From an uncultured Flavobacteriales bacterium (GTDB lineage: Bacteria; Bacteroidota; Bacteroidia; Flavobacteriales; Schleiferiaceae), in assembly GCA_938084135.1 (NCBI GenBank), contig CALKDS010000003.1, forward strand, positions 1 through 45,501: a DNA stretch of 45,501 nucleotides, read 5' to 3'. Positions 26,490 to 34,863 of the stretch are shown in pieces (the stretch's first letter is position 1; each line of letters starts with the position of its first letter). Below the pieces are notes generated by a model. It was not told where the DNA came from, ran no database searches, and saw nothing but the letters and a program-made list of their open reading frames with translations. Made by a program: the position numbers and the translations under genes.

Positions 26490-27710
26490 TTAACGATTTA
26501 GCCAAGGTTTAGGGTCTTGGTTTGTGGTGTTTTCCCATAATTCAAAATGGAGCGTAGACTCGCCAGTCTCAGCATCAGATGCAACTGAGCCAATCTCATC
26601 TAAAATATCTACTTCATCTCCCATTTTCACGTAAACATCCTCAAGGTTGGAATAGACTGTGAAATAATTGCCATGTCTTATTAATACGACTCGATTTGCT
26701 CCAGGAATCCTAACGACTGTAGACACTTCACCATTAAATACTGATCTGACTTTAGAACCTTTTGGTGTGCCAATATCGACCCCAGGGTTTTTTATAGAAA
26801 CTCCTGATGTCCCAGGAACCGTATTCAATCCAAAATTTTGAGTAATAATTCCTCTTTTAACCGGCCATGGTAAATTTCCTTTATTATCGGAAAAGTTTTG
26901 AGCTAGCGCAACCCCTTCTGGCGTTAACTCATATTCTGATATATTTGAATTTTGTGTACTTGAATTCTTTTTGCGAGCTGCATTTCTTTGACGCTTCAAT
27001 TCATCTTTGATGATTTTTTGAATCTGTTTCTCTAGCTTTTGCAATTCGCTCTTCTTCTTCTTTATTTTGGACATAACCTGTCCTTCTTTTCTTTTTAATG
27101 CTTTAACAGCTTTTGCTTGTTCTATCCTATCATTTAATAAAATTTTCTTTTGTGCTATTTCTTGGGAAAGGAGTTTTATTTTTAGACGCTTTTCCTGCTC
27201 TTCCTTAGCTATATTTCTTTTCTTTTTTTCTTGTAAATCATTGATCTCATCTACTTGCGTTTGTCTGAACCCAACATACTGTTTTAGAAAATATAATCTT
27301 TTCAATGCCTGCTGTATTCCATCAGAAGCAAAAATATATGCCCACGATTGCATTGGTTTACCTCTTTTTTGTGCCTCTCTTATCGTAGAGGCATATTCAT
27401 CCTTAAGAATATTTATTTCTTTTTCATTCCTCAAGATCTCTTTTCGCATTTGAGATATTAGACGTTCTGTATTCCTGATCTGAAATTGTACAGTCTTTAT
27501 CAGCTCAGAGCGTGCATTAACTTTTTTATCTAAAGTTCTTACCTCATTTAAGGTGAGAACCTTATCTTTTTGAGTCCTTTTTAAAAGAATGTTAGCAATA
27601 TTAATATCCTCCTGCAGTTGCAGTTTCCTTTGCTCAAGAACCTCCTTTGACTTTTGAGAGTAGCCAGAAAAAGAAATTAAAAAAAGAAAACTAAAAGTCC
27701 ATCCGCGCAT
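26490..27710 (-). CDS. EnvC-like amidase activator with degenerate M23 (LytM) domain
   Basis: A signal peptide (MRGWTFSFLFLISFSGYS) is followed by two long coiled-coil stretches (about 20-240) and a C-terminal LytM/M23 domain (about 290-406), the layout of EnvC. The zinc ligands of active M23 enzymes look mostly lost: NPGVDIGTP has N where the first His is expected, YSNL replaces YAHL, and STLHFEL keeps only the second His of HxH. It is thus probably a non-catalytic activator of cell-wall amidases in daughter-cell separation. Its ATG lies 20 nt inside the end of the DUF4292 gene; it is last in the operon. Confidence 0.85.
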   Translation of the reverse strand: MRGWTFSFLFLISFSGYSQKSKEVLEQRKLQLQEDINIANILLKRTQKDKVLTLNEVRTLDKKVNARSELIKTVQFQIRNTERLISQMRKEILRNEKEINILKDEYASTIREAQKRGKPMQSWAYIFASDGIQQALKRLYFLKQYVGFRQTQVDEINDLQEKKKRNIAKEEQEKRLKIKLLSQEIAQKKILLNDRIEQAKAVKALKRKEGQVMSKIKKKKSELQKLEKQIQKIIKDELKRQRNAARKKNSSTQNSNISEYELTPEGVALAQNFSDNKGNLPWPVKRGIITQNFGLNTVPGTSGVSIKNPGVDIGTPKGSKVRSVFNGEVSTVVRIPGANRVVLIRHGNYFTVYSNLEDVYVKMGDEVDILDEIGSVASDAETGESTLHFELWENTTNQDPKPWLNR

Positions 27711-28485
27711 GATGAGAAGGTATATTAAATGGGAATTCTAAAGATTCAAGACTCTTTTTTGATTTCGCTTTGAAATTCAAAGTACCATTAATTTTCGGAG
27801 TCAAAATAGTTAAATCAAAACTTCCCTCATCTCGGTAATTAATCTGAAAGATTATAGACTCGTGGATTATTTCAAATTTTTGACTTATTAATTTATGATC
27901 ATTTTCGGATGAAAATTCTAAGGTCACTTCACCTAATAAATTGTCTCGTCTTGCCGGAAAATTTAAGGACCAAATTTCAGAACTAAAGTCCATATTTGTC
28001 AATAAAAAATCTTCGGGCCAAGCAAATGCCTCTCCTAAAAAAATATTTATGATATCCTTTACGTTTAATGGAATTCCTAATTGTCTGATCCTTGAAGTTG
28101 GAACTTCAGTATACTTATTAATAATATTAGCATATCCTTTAACACTTTCATTTGTTGCCAAAACTCTTGCAAGCTTAATTCCCATAAATGGATCGGAAAT
28201 ATCAAGCCATAGCTCGGATGGGTCCTGTAACTTTATTCTAAAATCTAATCTAACCTTGTTTTTTTGTTGATCACTAGCGATTTCTCCGCTTCCTTTTAAT
28301 CTGACAAAAGCTGATTTGCTTGAATTAATTTTTGAACTAAGTCTCAATTCTGAAACAGCATCAATCATTTTTCTCCTTGCGGGCTCTTTCATTGCTGTAT
28401 TATTTTCAATTACCCCCATCAAACCACATCCTGAGACAAGAAAAATGAAAAAGCCAAGAATAAAGAATGATCTTACGGTCTTCAC
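27691..28485 (-). CDS. DUF4292 lipoprotein, LolA/LolB-like fold
   Basis: The gene starts with GTG and encodes 264 residues. The signal sequence MKTVRSFFILGFFIFLVSGCG carries a clear lipobox ending at Cys20. The remainder has the strand-rich pattern of DUF4292: RLKGSGEI, RLDFRIKLQDPSELWLDI, a helical INIFLGEAFAWPEDF and a basic C-terminus. This domain is thought to share the LolA/LolB lipoprotein-carrier fold, so an outer-membrane lipoprotein or lipid handling role is conceivable but unproven. It lies 12 nt after the TPR gene and overlaps the EnvC-like gene by 20 nt. Confidence 0.85.
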   Translation of the reverse strand: MKTVRSFFILGFFIFLVSGCGLMGVIENNTAMKEPARRKMIDAVSELRLSSKINSSKSAFVRLKGSGEIASDQQKNKVRLDFRIKLQDPSELWLDISDPFMGIKLARVLATNESVKGYANIINKYTEVPTSRIRQLGIPLNVKDIINIFLGEAFAWPEDFLLTNMDFSSEIWSLNFPARRDNLLGEVTLEFSSENDHKLISQKFEIIHESIIFQINYRDEGSFDLTILTPKINGTLNFKAKSKKSLESLEFPFNIPSHHARMDF

Positions 28486-28497
28486 AATACTACAAAT

Positions 28498-30174
28498 TTA
28501 CTGCTTCGTAGAGCCATTAATTACTTTTTCAATTTGATCTTTCTTAATGCCATAATCTAATGCATACTGATAATATAATTGATACAGTTCTCTTTGACCT
28601 GTTAGTTTAAAAATAGCCGCAGCATGAAGACATGTTTCCGAATTTTTTTGTCCTCCGTTTTCTAGGCAAAATTTAATTCTCTCTTCTGCTTCTGGGTATT
28701 TCTTCATTTTGTATAAAATGAAAGCATAAGTATCTAAAAATATTGGGTCATGTGGGAATGCTTTATTTACTTTTTCAATCATCTCCAAAGCATAATCTAA
28801 TTTATAATTCAGTTTAGCTAAAAAATAGGAGTAATTATTTAATATTATAACGTCATTTGGCTTCCATTTCAATACCGTATCAAAGCAATTAGACATTTCA
28901 AATTCATTTTCCAATTGAAAATAAATATTCCCCAAAGCATAGTAATAATCAACCAAGTATAATTGTCTTTTTTTGACAGGACTAAATCCTCTTAGCTTAG
29001 AAATACCGTATTCCGCCTCTTCTACTGCAATTTTCAAGTTTTTATTTTTATATGCTGCATTAGCAAGCATCAAGGGAAATAAGGGGTTATTGGAGTGATT
29101 TATCGAAGCTTCTTTAGCGTCATTTATCATCCAATGAATTGAGTCTAATTTTTCATCAGCTAAAAGTATACCCTGCCTTAACTCCCATATATCCCCACCT
29201 GGCATGCTTACTGCCTTTCGCCAAAGATTTCGTGCATCCATCCATCTCGATTGTTGAGCGGCAATATCACCAGAAATAGCATAAGCTTGAGGTTCATAAG
29301 GATTGGCTTTTATGTTCCACTGTGACCATTTGAAAAGTAATTCCCATTCTTGCATCGAAGAGCTCCCTGTTAGTCCTTTCATTGCATTTGCGATTATTGA
29401 GACTTTAACATCGATTTTAACATCTGCATCCTTAGACAATCTCATGAAATATATTCCAGCAGTGTCTTTTTCCCCAAGTGCAAAAGAAGCCTCAATAAAA
29501 GCTATTTTAATTGGTAAGGCATTAGGGTATTGATTAACTAATCCTTTTAGAGCAATGTATGACTCGTAATGCTGGCCAATTTTATTCAATGTGTTAACAT
29601 ATAATAACGATCCATTTATCTCATTTCCCGATTTATACATGTAATTTTCAACATAAATTAAAGCACTATCCACTTGCCTCAGTTGTAAAAACACATTTCT
29701 TATAGCATTCGTAGTTTGATAATTGTCTCCAAATAAAAGTTGACTTTTTTTAAGAAAATATAATGCTGACAACTTGTCATCTATTCTCCATGAGATGTTA
29801 ATGCATTCTGTCAAAATATTAAAGTCTATTGTCCCTAAACATGTCAGCAATCGGCCAATATAGAGGGCCGCTTCGGAACTTCCAGCGTTTGAGTATAAAG
29901 AAAATAACCTATGAAGTGAGGAGATATTTAATTCCTGTTTACTTAACTGCGACTCAACACGAGATTTTACTCTTAAAAAAAACTTATCCGCTATCTCTTT
30001 TTCTCCCTTACTTAATGCAGATGTGCCTTTTACAAAAAGGCGACTAAGTTTTGTGTCTTCTGAAATATTAATTACAAAATCATCACATATATTCACGTTT
30101 GAACTTTGGCTAAATCCGCTTATCGAGCCTAAGAAAAAAATTAGAAATAAAATTAGCTTCAATTGAGGTTTCAT
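28498..30174 (-). CDS. TPR-repeat envelope protein
   Basis: The 558-residue protein has a signal peptide (MKPQLKLILFLIFFLGSISGFS) and a series of degenerate tetratricopeptide-like helical hairpins. The clearest is at the C-terminus: VIILNNYSYFLAKLNYKLDYALEMI, then DPIFLDTYAFILYKMKKYPEAEERI. It probably acts as a scaffold in the periplasm or at the outer membrane. It overlaps the nucleotidyltransferase stop by ATGA and precedes DUF4292 by 12 nt. Conserved grouping with DUF4292 and the EnvC-like gene suggests a joint envelope function. Confidence 0.85.
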   Translation of the reverse strand: MKPQLKLILFLIFFLGSISGFSQSSNVNICDDFVINISEDTKLSRLFVKGTSALSKGEKEIADKFFLRVKSRVESQLSKQELNISSLHRLFSLYSNAGSSEAALYIGRLLTCLGTIDFNILTECINISWRIDDKLSALYFLKKSQLLFGDNYQTTNAIRNVFLQLRQVDSALIYVENYMYKSGNEINGSLLYVNTLNKIGQHYESYIALKGLVNQYPNALPIKIAFIEASFALGEKDTAGIYFMRLSKDADVKIDVKVSIIANAMKGLTGSSSMQEWELLFKWSQWNIKANPYEPQAYAISGDIAAQQSRWMDARNLWRKAVSMPGGDIWELRQGILLADEKLDSIHWMINDAKEASINHSNNPLFPLMLANAAYKNKNLKIAVEEAEYGISKLRGFSPVKKRQLYLVDYYYALGNIYFQLENEFEMSNCFDTVLKWKPNDVIILNNYSYFLAKLNYKLDYALEMIEKVNKAFPHDPIFLDTYAFILYKMKKYPEAEERIKFCLENGGQKNSETCLHAAAIFKLTGQRELYQLYYQYALDYGIKKDQIEKVINGSTKQ

Positions 30175-31184
30175 GCTTTAATTTCCATTCGACAGAAATC
30201 CCCAATGTTTAGAGAATTGAACCCACCATCAACAAATGCATTTTGTCCAATCATGGAATTATATAGTTTAATATCTTTTAGTTCACTATTCTCTCTAATT
30301 ATCGAATCTCGAATTTTACAATTGTTTAAAATCACTCCAGATGATATACTTACATGAGGGCCCACTGTGGAATTGATCAACTTAACTCCAGAGCCGATAT
30401 AACATGGATGAATGATTTTTGAGTTTTGCAAAATGACATCTGGGGATACAATGTCTTCTTTGTCTTTAACAAATTCTATAATTTGTGAATTCGTCTTGAT
30501 AAAAATATCTTTATTTCCGCAATCCATCCATGAATCCACTTTTGCTGGAATCATCTTTAAACCTTGTTTTCTCATGATTTCTAGTACGTCCGTAATTTGA
30601 AACTCTCCTCCTTGTTTAATATTATTTTCAATCAGATATTGAAGTTCTCTTTTCAGCTTATCTCCGTTTTTAAAATAATAAATGCCGATTATTGCTAAAT
30701 CACTTACAAAACTCTTTGGCTTTTCAACAAAACCATTAATAATACCCTTATCATCTAGCTTAATTACGCCATAAGCTTCTGGAGTTTTTACTTTTTTCAC
30801 CCAAATAGCAACATCTGAAGTTAAGTCAAATTGGAATTTTGCACGAAATAATGTATCAGCAAATGCAACTACAACCGGGCCGTCGAGAAACTCTTTTGCG
30901 CAATAAATTGCGTGTGCTGTTCCGAGTGCCTCTCTTTGATGACAAATCACCCCTTCTGCACCCACATCTTTGGCGACATTTATTAGCATTTCCTCAATAT
31001 CACGACCAAAATCACCGATAATAAACGCTATTTGATTTAATTCAGCATCTAATGTTTCAGCTATATCTTCCACCAGTCTTTTAACTATAGGCTTACCAAC
31101 AATTGGTAATAAAGGCTTAGGAGTGGATAAAGTATGTGGTCTCAACCTTGAGCCTCGACCAGCCATGGGTATTATAATGTTCAT
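30171..31184 (-). CDS. Sugar-phosphate nucleotidyltransferase with left-handed beta-helix tail
   Basis: The 337-residue enzyme has the NTP-transferase signature MAGRGSRLRPHTLSTPKPLLP, a catalytic-domain FADTLF (variant of the metal-binding motif), GVIKLDDKGIINGFVEKP and DSWMDCGN. The C-terminal third carries hexapeptide-like repeats (VILQNSKIIHPCYIGSGV, then VSISSGVILNNCKIRDSII). It belongs to the RmlA/mannose-1-phosphate guanylyltransferase group, making NDP-sugars for envelope glycans; the exact sugar and nucleotide cannot be read from the sequence. It lies 40 nt after dut and overlaps the TPR gene. Confidence 0.9.
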   Translation of the reverse strand: MNIIIPMAGRGSRLRPHTLSTPKPLLPIVGKPIVKRLVEDIAETLDAELNQIAFIIGDFGRDIEEMLINVAKDVGAEGVICHQREALGTAHAIYCAKEFLDGPVVVAFADTLFRAKFQFDLTSDVAIWVKKVKTPEAYGVIKLDDKGIINGFVEKPKSFVSDLAIIGIYYFKNGDKLKRELQYLIENNIKQGGEFQITDVLEIMRKQGLKMIPAKVDSWMDCGNKDIFIKTNSQIIEFVKDKEDIVSPDVILQNSKIIHPCYIGSGVKLINSTVGPHVSISSGVILNNCKIRDSIIRENSELKDIKLYNSMIGQNAFVDGGFNSLNIGDFCRMEIKA

Positions 31185-31224
31185 TTTTTAAAATTTAGAT
31201 AGTCCAACAATTGTTAAGGTTAAA

Positions 31225-31659
31225 TCAATACCTTCCACTATGGCCAAAACCACCTTCTCCACGCATAGTTTCATCTAAAGTATCTGATTGATTCCATTCA
31301 AATCGCTCAAATTTATTAATTACCATTTGGGCAATGCGATCCCCGGATTTAATCAAAAAAGGATTCTGTCCGAGATTGATTAATATTACGCCTATATCCC
31401 CTCTATAATCGGCATCAATTGTTCCGGGAGAGTTTAGTACTGTAACGCCATGTTTCATAGCAAGTCCAGAACGAGGTCGAATCTGAGCTTCATAGCCTGG
31501 TGGAATTGCAATTTTAATTCCTGTCGACACAATACATCTTTGACCTGGATTTATTGATATTTCTTCTGTTAAATATGCCCTAAGGTCCATTCCTGCGCTA
31601 TCCTCTGTAGCAAATTTTGGCAATTCATGAGGTGAACTATTAACAACTTTGATTTTCAT
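31225..31659 (-). CDS. dut: dUTP diphosphatase
   Basis: The trimeric dUTPase hydrolyses dUTP to dUMP and pyrophosphate, keeping uracil out of DNA and feeding dTMP synthesis. At 144 residues all five family motifs are present: [39 protein letters not shown] and the C-terminal [10 protein letters not shown]. It lies between the flippase gene (10 nt upstream) and the nucleotidyltransferase (40 nt downstream) in a six-gene minus-strand operon. Confidence 0.97.
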   Translation of the reverse strand: MKIKVVNSSPHELPKFATEDSAGMDLRAYLTEEISINPGQRCIVSTGIKIAIPPGYEAQIRPRSGLAMKHGVTVLNSPGTIDADYRGDIGVILINLGQNPFLIKSGDRIAQMVINKFERFEWNQSDTLDETMRGEGGFGHSGRY

Positions 31660-31669
31660 AATTAGGTGT

Positions 31670-33088
31670 TTAATTTAAACTTCTCATCAGAAATTTTCTT
31701 TCGGAAAAAAGAACAATCGAAATCATAATCAACATGGCGCCATAAGAATAAAAATAATTACTCATGTTTTCTGAAGCTATCCAGCCCAAAATAATTGCTG
31801 AAGTCAAATACAAAAGTATTTTTCCAAAATCATAAGGAACTTTATATGATAACTGCCCTAGTATTAATGACATTATTGTCATACCCAAGTAGCTAATTAA
31901 CGTAGTCCATGCCGCACCCTCAATTCCAATAATTGGTATTAAAGTAATATTGCCAATTACGGTTATTGCAAAGCCTATAATCGTAATGTAGAAACCAATT
32001 TGGGTTTTGTCAGATAATTTATACCACATAGATATTTGTGTATTCATCGATAGAAACACATTTGCTAATAACAGTATGTATAACAGTGGTAAAGCCTCCC
32101 AATATTTTGAATCAATAAAAAATTTAATTCCATCAAGAGAAGCAAGTACCGAAACCATACTAATACATAAAATGCCTGTAAATAATCTTAATACTTCGGC
32201 TAATTGTTTTTTTCTATTCTTTGATTCTTTGAAGAAAAAAGGCTCTGCTGCGTATCGAAAAGCTTGATTAAATAAAATTATAAAAATGGAAAGTTTATAC
32301 ACTGCCGAATAAGTTCCAACTTCCTGTTTAGCAGATGAAATAGGCATAAGGTATTCAATAAAAAAACGATCTGCCATTTCATTTGCAATTCCTGGAAGGC
32401 CCGCAAGTAATAACGGAATTCCAAATGCCATCATTGTCTTCCAAATACCAAAATCAAATATCCTTTTTACAGCAAAAAATTCAGGCAATAAAAGTATTAT
32501 CATAAAGCCACTGGCAATAAGATTTGCAAATAGTACCCAACCAACTTGCCAATCAGGTAGTTTATATCCCATGTTTGGAAGAATTAGAAAAATGGCATAG
32601 CATAAAATAAAATTTACTACAATCTGACTAATCTTTATAAAAACAAACCGTTTTGCCCTTCTTTGAGCCCTAAGACGAGCAAAAGGAACTGCAGAAATTG
32701 CATCCATAGCAACAATCCAAGACATCCAAAGAACTAGGTAAGGTCTATTAGGCATATGTATCAATTCCGAAATGGGGATGTAGAAAACGGAAAATATTGT
32801 CAAGAAAATAATTGTAGTTACTAGTAAAGACCACATTGCTGTTGAGTAAACTCTGCGCTCCTCATTTCCTTTTTTTTCACTTATCCGAAAATATGCTGTC
32901 TCAAAACCATATGTTAAGATGACCATTAAAAAAGCTATTGAAACATAAAGAAGTGAATTCACCCCGTACTCACTCTTAGATAAAACAATAGTCAAAAGAG
33001 GGGTTAAAGCAAAATTTAGTAACCGGGCAATTATGCTACTCAATCCATAAAGAGCTGTATCGCTTAAGAGTCTTTTCATAGTTGCCAT
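31670..33088 (-). CDS. Polysaccharide/lipid-linked oligosaccharide flippase (MOP superfamily)
   Basis: The 472-residue protein is almost entirely transmembrane, with about 12-14 hydrophobic segments. Its N-terminus ([22 protein letters not shown]) is typical of Wzx-like or MurJ-related exporters in the MOP flippase superfamily. It probably flips a lipid-linked glycan across the inner membrane; the substrate is unknown. Two in-frame ATGs exist (33088 and 33079); the first is kept. It leads the operon flippase-dut-nucleotidyltransferase-TPR-DUF4292-EnvC-like. Confidence 0.88.
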   Translation of the reverse strand: MATMKRLLSDTALYGLSSIIARLLNFALTPLLTIVLSKSEYGVNSLLYVSIAFLMVILTYGFETAYFRISEKKGNEERRVYSTAMWSLLVTTIIFLTIFSVFYIPISELIHMPNRPYLVLWMSWIVAMDAISAVPFARLRAQRRAKRFVFIKISQIVVNFILCYAIFLILPNMGYKLPDWQVGWVLFANLIASGFMIILLLPEFFAVKRIFDFGIWKTMMAFGIPLLLAGLPGIANEMADRFFIEYLMPISSAKQEVGTYSAVYKLSIFIILFNQAFRYAAEPFFFKESKNRKKQLAEVLRLFTGILCISMVSVLASLDGIKFFIDSKYWEALPLLYILLLANVFLSMNTQISMWYKLSDKTQIGFYITIIGFAITVIGNITLIPIIGIEGAAWTTLISYLGMTIMSLILGQLSYKVPYDFGKILLYLTSAIILGWIASENMSNYFYSYGAMLIMISIVLFSERKFLMRSLN

Positions 33089-33092
33089 AAAT

Positions 33093-33100
33093 CAAAGATA
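33093..33100 (-). promoter_or_regulatory. Putative -7 element upstream of the flippase operon
   Basis: On the minus strand TATCTTTG matches TAnnTTTG, but it is only 4 nt before the ATG at 33088 and has no TTG 19 nt upstream. If real, transcription would start inside the track-defined start, favouring the ATG at 33079 and a nearly leaderless mRNA. Confidence 0.35.
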
Positions 33101-33150
33101 CGAGGTCTGTTTAAGTGTGTACGGAAATAATTAAGTAGTACTTTTATGAC

Positions 33151-34155
33151 TTGGATCCATACTTTATACCTTTTTTAAATGCAGAGGCACTCGAAGATCG
33201 TTACTCTAAGCTCTCTGAATTCCTTCATAAAACTCCAATTTTAACTTCTGATTCCATAAACTTAGATTGCGAGGCTTCTCTATTTTTCAAGTGTGAGAAT
33301 TTTCAAAAATCTGGAGCCTTTAAAATGAGGGGAGTAAGTAATGCCATTTATGAATTATTAAAGATAAAAAATAAACCAAAAGGCGTAATTGCTCATTCGT
33401 CCGGTAATCACGGCCAGGCATTAGCTTGGGCAGCAAAGCAAAATGATATCCAATGCGTAGTAGTGATGCCTCGAAATGCCTCTAAATTTAAGAAAAAAGC
33501 AGTTTTAGCTGCTGGAGGAGAGATTATAGAATGTGATTCTAACATATCCTCTCGAATAAATACAGTAAAAAAAATTAGTGAGACTTCTGGATTTATAGAA
33601 ATTCATCCAAGTAATCAACCTTCAGTAATATTAGGTCAAGGTTCCGCAGCATGGGAGTTAATGACTGAATGTCATAAAAACAATATCAAATTAAGCCATA
33701 TAGGCGTCCCCGTTGGCGGAGGAGGGCTGGCTGCAGGAACCGGATTTGCTGTCTCAATATGGAATAAAACTCATGGCACTTCAATCAAAGTTTTTGCGGG
33801 TGAACCAGCGGGGGCAGATGATGCATATCGAAGTTTTTACTCCGGTAAAATAGAACATAATAGGAATCCTAAAACTATTGCTGATGGATTGAGAACAGAA
33901 TTAGGAAGCATAAATTTTCCAATTATTCAAAAAACAATTGACGCTATTTATTTAGTTTCAGATGCGGAAATTCTAGAGGGACAATTAAAGTTAGCGGAGA
34001 GGCTAAAATTGATTATCGAAAGTAATTGTTCTCCGCCGTTTTCTGTTGTGTGTAAAGAGCGTCAAATATTTAATAATAAAACTATTGGTATAATTTTATC
34101 CGGCGGAAATATTGATTTAAGAAATAGTTCTTGGGGTAGCCAATTAAAAGCATGA
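33151..34155 (+). CDS. PLP-dependent serine/threonine dehydratase (or serine racemase)
   Basis: The enzyme deaminates L-threonine or L-serine to a 2-oxoacid through an enamine. In the 334-residue sequence the PLP lysine is K58 in KSGAFKMRG, a substrate loop is SSGNHGQALAWAAK, and the PLP-phosphate loop is VGGGGLAAG. No C-terminal ACT domain follows, so it resembles catabolic threonine dehydratase or serine racemase rather than IlvA. A TTG start is the only plausible one: an in-frame stop lies at 33136-33138. A terminator follows the gene, separating it from the RidA-family gene. Confidence 0.9.
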   Translation: MDPYFIPFLNAEALEDRYSKLSEFLHKTPILTSDSINLDCEASLFFKCENFQKSGAFKMRGVSNAIYELLKIKNKPKGVIAHSSGNHGQALAWAAKQNDIQCVVVMPRNASKFKKKAVLAAGGEIIECDSNISSRINTVKKISETSGFIEIHPSNQPSVILGQGSAAWELMTECHKNNIKLSHIGVPVGGGGLAAGTGFAVSIWNKTHGTSIKVFAGEPAGADDAYRSFYSGKIEHNRNPKTIADGLRTELGSINFPIIQKTIDAIYLVSDAEILEGQLKLAERLKLIIESNCSPPFSVVCKERQIFNNKTIGIILSGGNIDLRNSSWGSQLKA

Positions 34156-34174
34156 ATTAGAATCTTAAAAATAG

Positions 34175-34200
34175 AAAACGCCGCTTTTCAGCGACGTTTT
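34175..34200 (+). terminator. Intrinsic terminator after the dehydratase gene
   Basis: AAAACG-C-CGCT and AGCG-A-CGTTTT form a 10-bp stem with one C/A mismatch and a TTTC loop, ending in TTTT. It lies 20 nt after the stop. The following 225 nt up to 34425 hold only AT-rich sequence. The track start TTG at 34354 lies there but is not supported. TACTTTTG at 34412-34419 fits a -7 box, though without a good -33. Confidence 0.7.
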
Positions 34201-34425
34201 ACAACCCTTGGTGAATCCTTCCTATTGTTCGAATTCAATACAAATATGGTAAAAAAATTGACTTATTGTATAAATAACCTTAAGTTTTTTTTGAATTGGG
34301 TTTTGATAATGTATTTAAAGTGATTTCCAGTTGATCTAACAATTTTAAATTCATTGAATGAAAATATTGAGTTTATAGAGCAATATGCTTTAAGTCAAGC
34401 ATCAAATTCGGTACTTTTGTTGGTA

Positions 34426-34863
34426 ATGAGCGATACAAATAAAAAAATTGAATCAAATGCGCCGTTGCCGGTTGGTTCATATCCAATGACAAGACGAGTA
34501 GGAAATCTAATTTTCATGTCTGGTGTAGGTCCACGAAAACCTAAAAGTGGGACAGACCAATCCTCTGTGCCAGGGTTAGTTATTAATTCTCATGGTGAAA
34601 TTATCGATTACGATTTCACACAACAGGTTCATAGCGTTTTTGCTAATATCAAGACCATACTGATGGAGTCTGGGTGTGAATGGTCGGACCTTGTAGATAT
34701 AACAGTTTATCTAACAGATATGAAACGTGACTTTGCTGAATTCAATAAAATTTATTCAGAGTACTTTGAAACAACTGACATTAGGCCATGTAGGACTACG
34801 GTAGAAGTCCTTTCGCTTCCAACGCCAATAGCAATAGAACTTAAGTGTATAGCCTCACTATGA
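34426..34863 (+). CDS. RidA-family protein, probable 2-aminomuconate deaminase
   Basis: I choose ATG 34426 (MSDTNKKIESNAPLPVGSYP) over the TTG at 34354, giving 145 residues, normal for the family. The trimeric RidA/YjgF fold is shown by SGVGPRKP, VFANIKTILMESGC, DLVDITVYLTDM and CRTTVEVLSLPTPIAIELK. The SGVGPR and LPTPIAIELK segments resemble 2-aminomuconate deaminase (AmnD/NbaF), which releases ammonia from 2-aminomuconate, two steps after ACMSD. The arginine of CRTTVEV matches the substrate-binding Arg of RidA, so a general enamine deaminase serving the upstream dehydratase is the alternative. It overlaps ileS by ATGA. Confidence 0.85.
   Translation: MSDTNKKIESNAPLPVGSYPMTRRVGNLIFMSGVGPRKPKSGTDQSSVPGLVINSHGEIIDYDFTQQVHSVFANIKTILMESGCEWSDLVDITVYLTDMKRDFAEFNKIYSEYFETTDIRPCRTTVEVLSLPTPIAIELKCIASL

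Noticed and set aside
34354-34425. Extended N-terminus of the RidA-family protein from a TTG start.
   Set aside because: The extra 24 residues are unlike any RidA N-terminus, and the ATG at 34426 gives a standard length and start.
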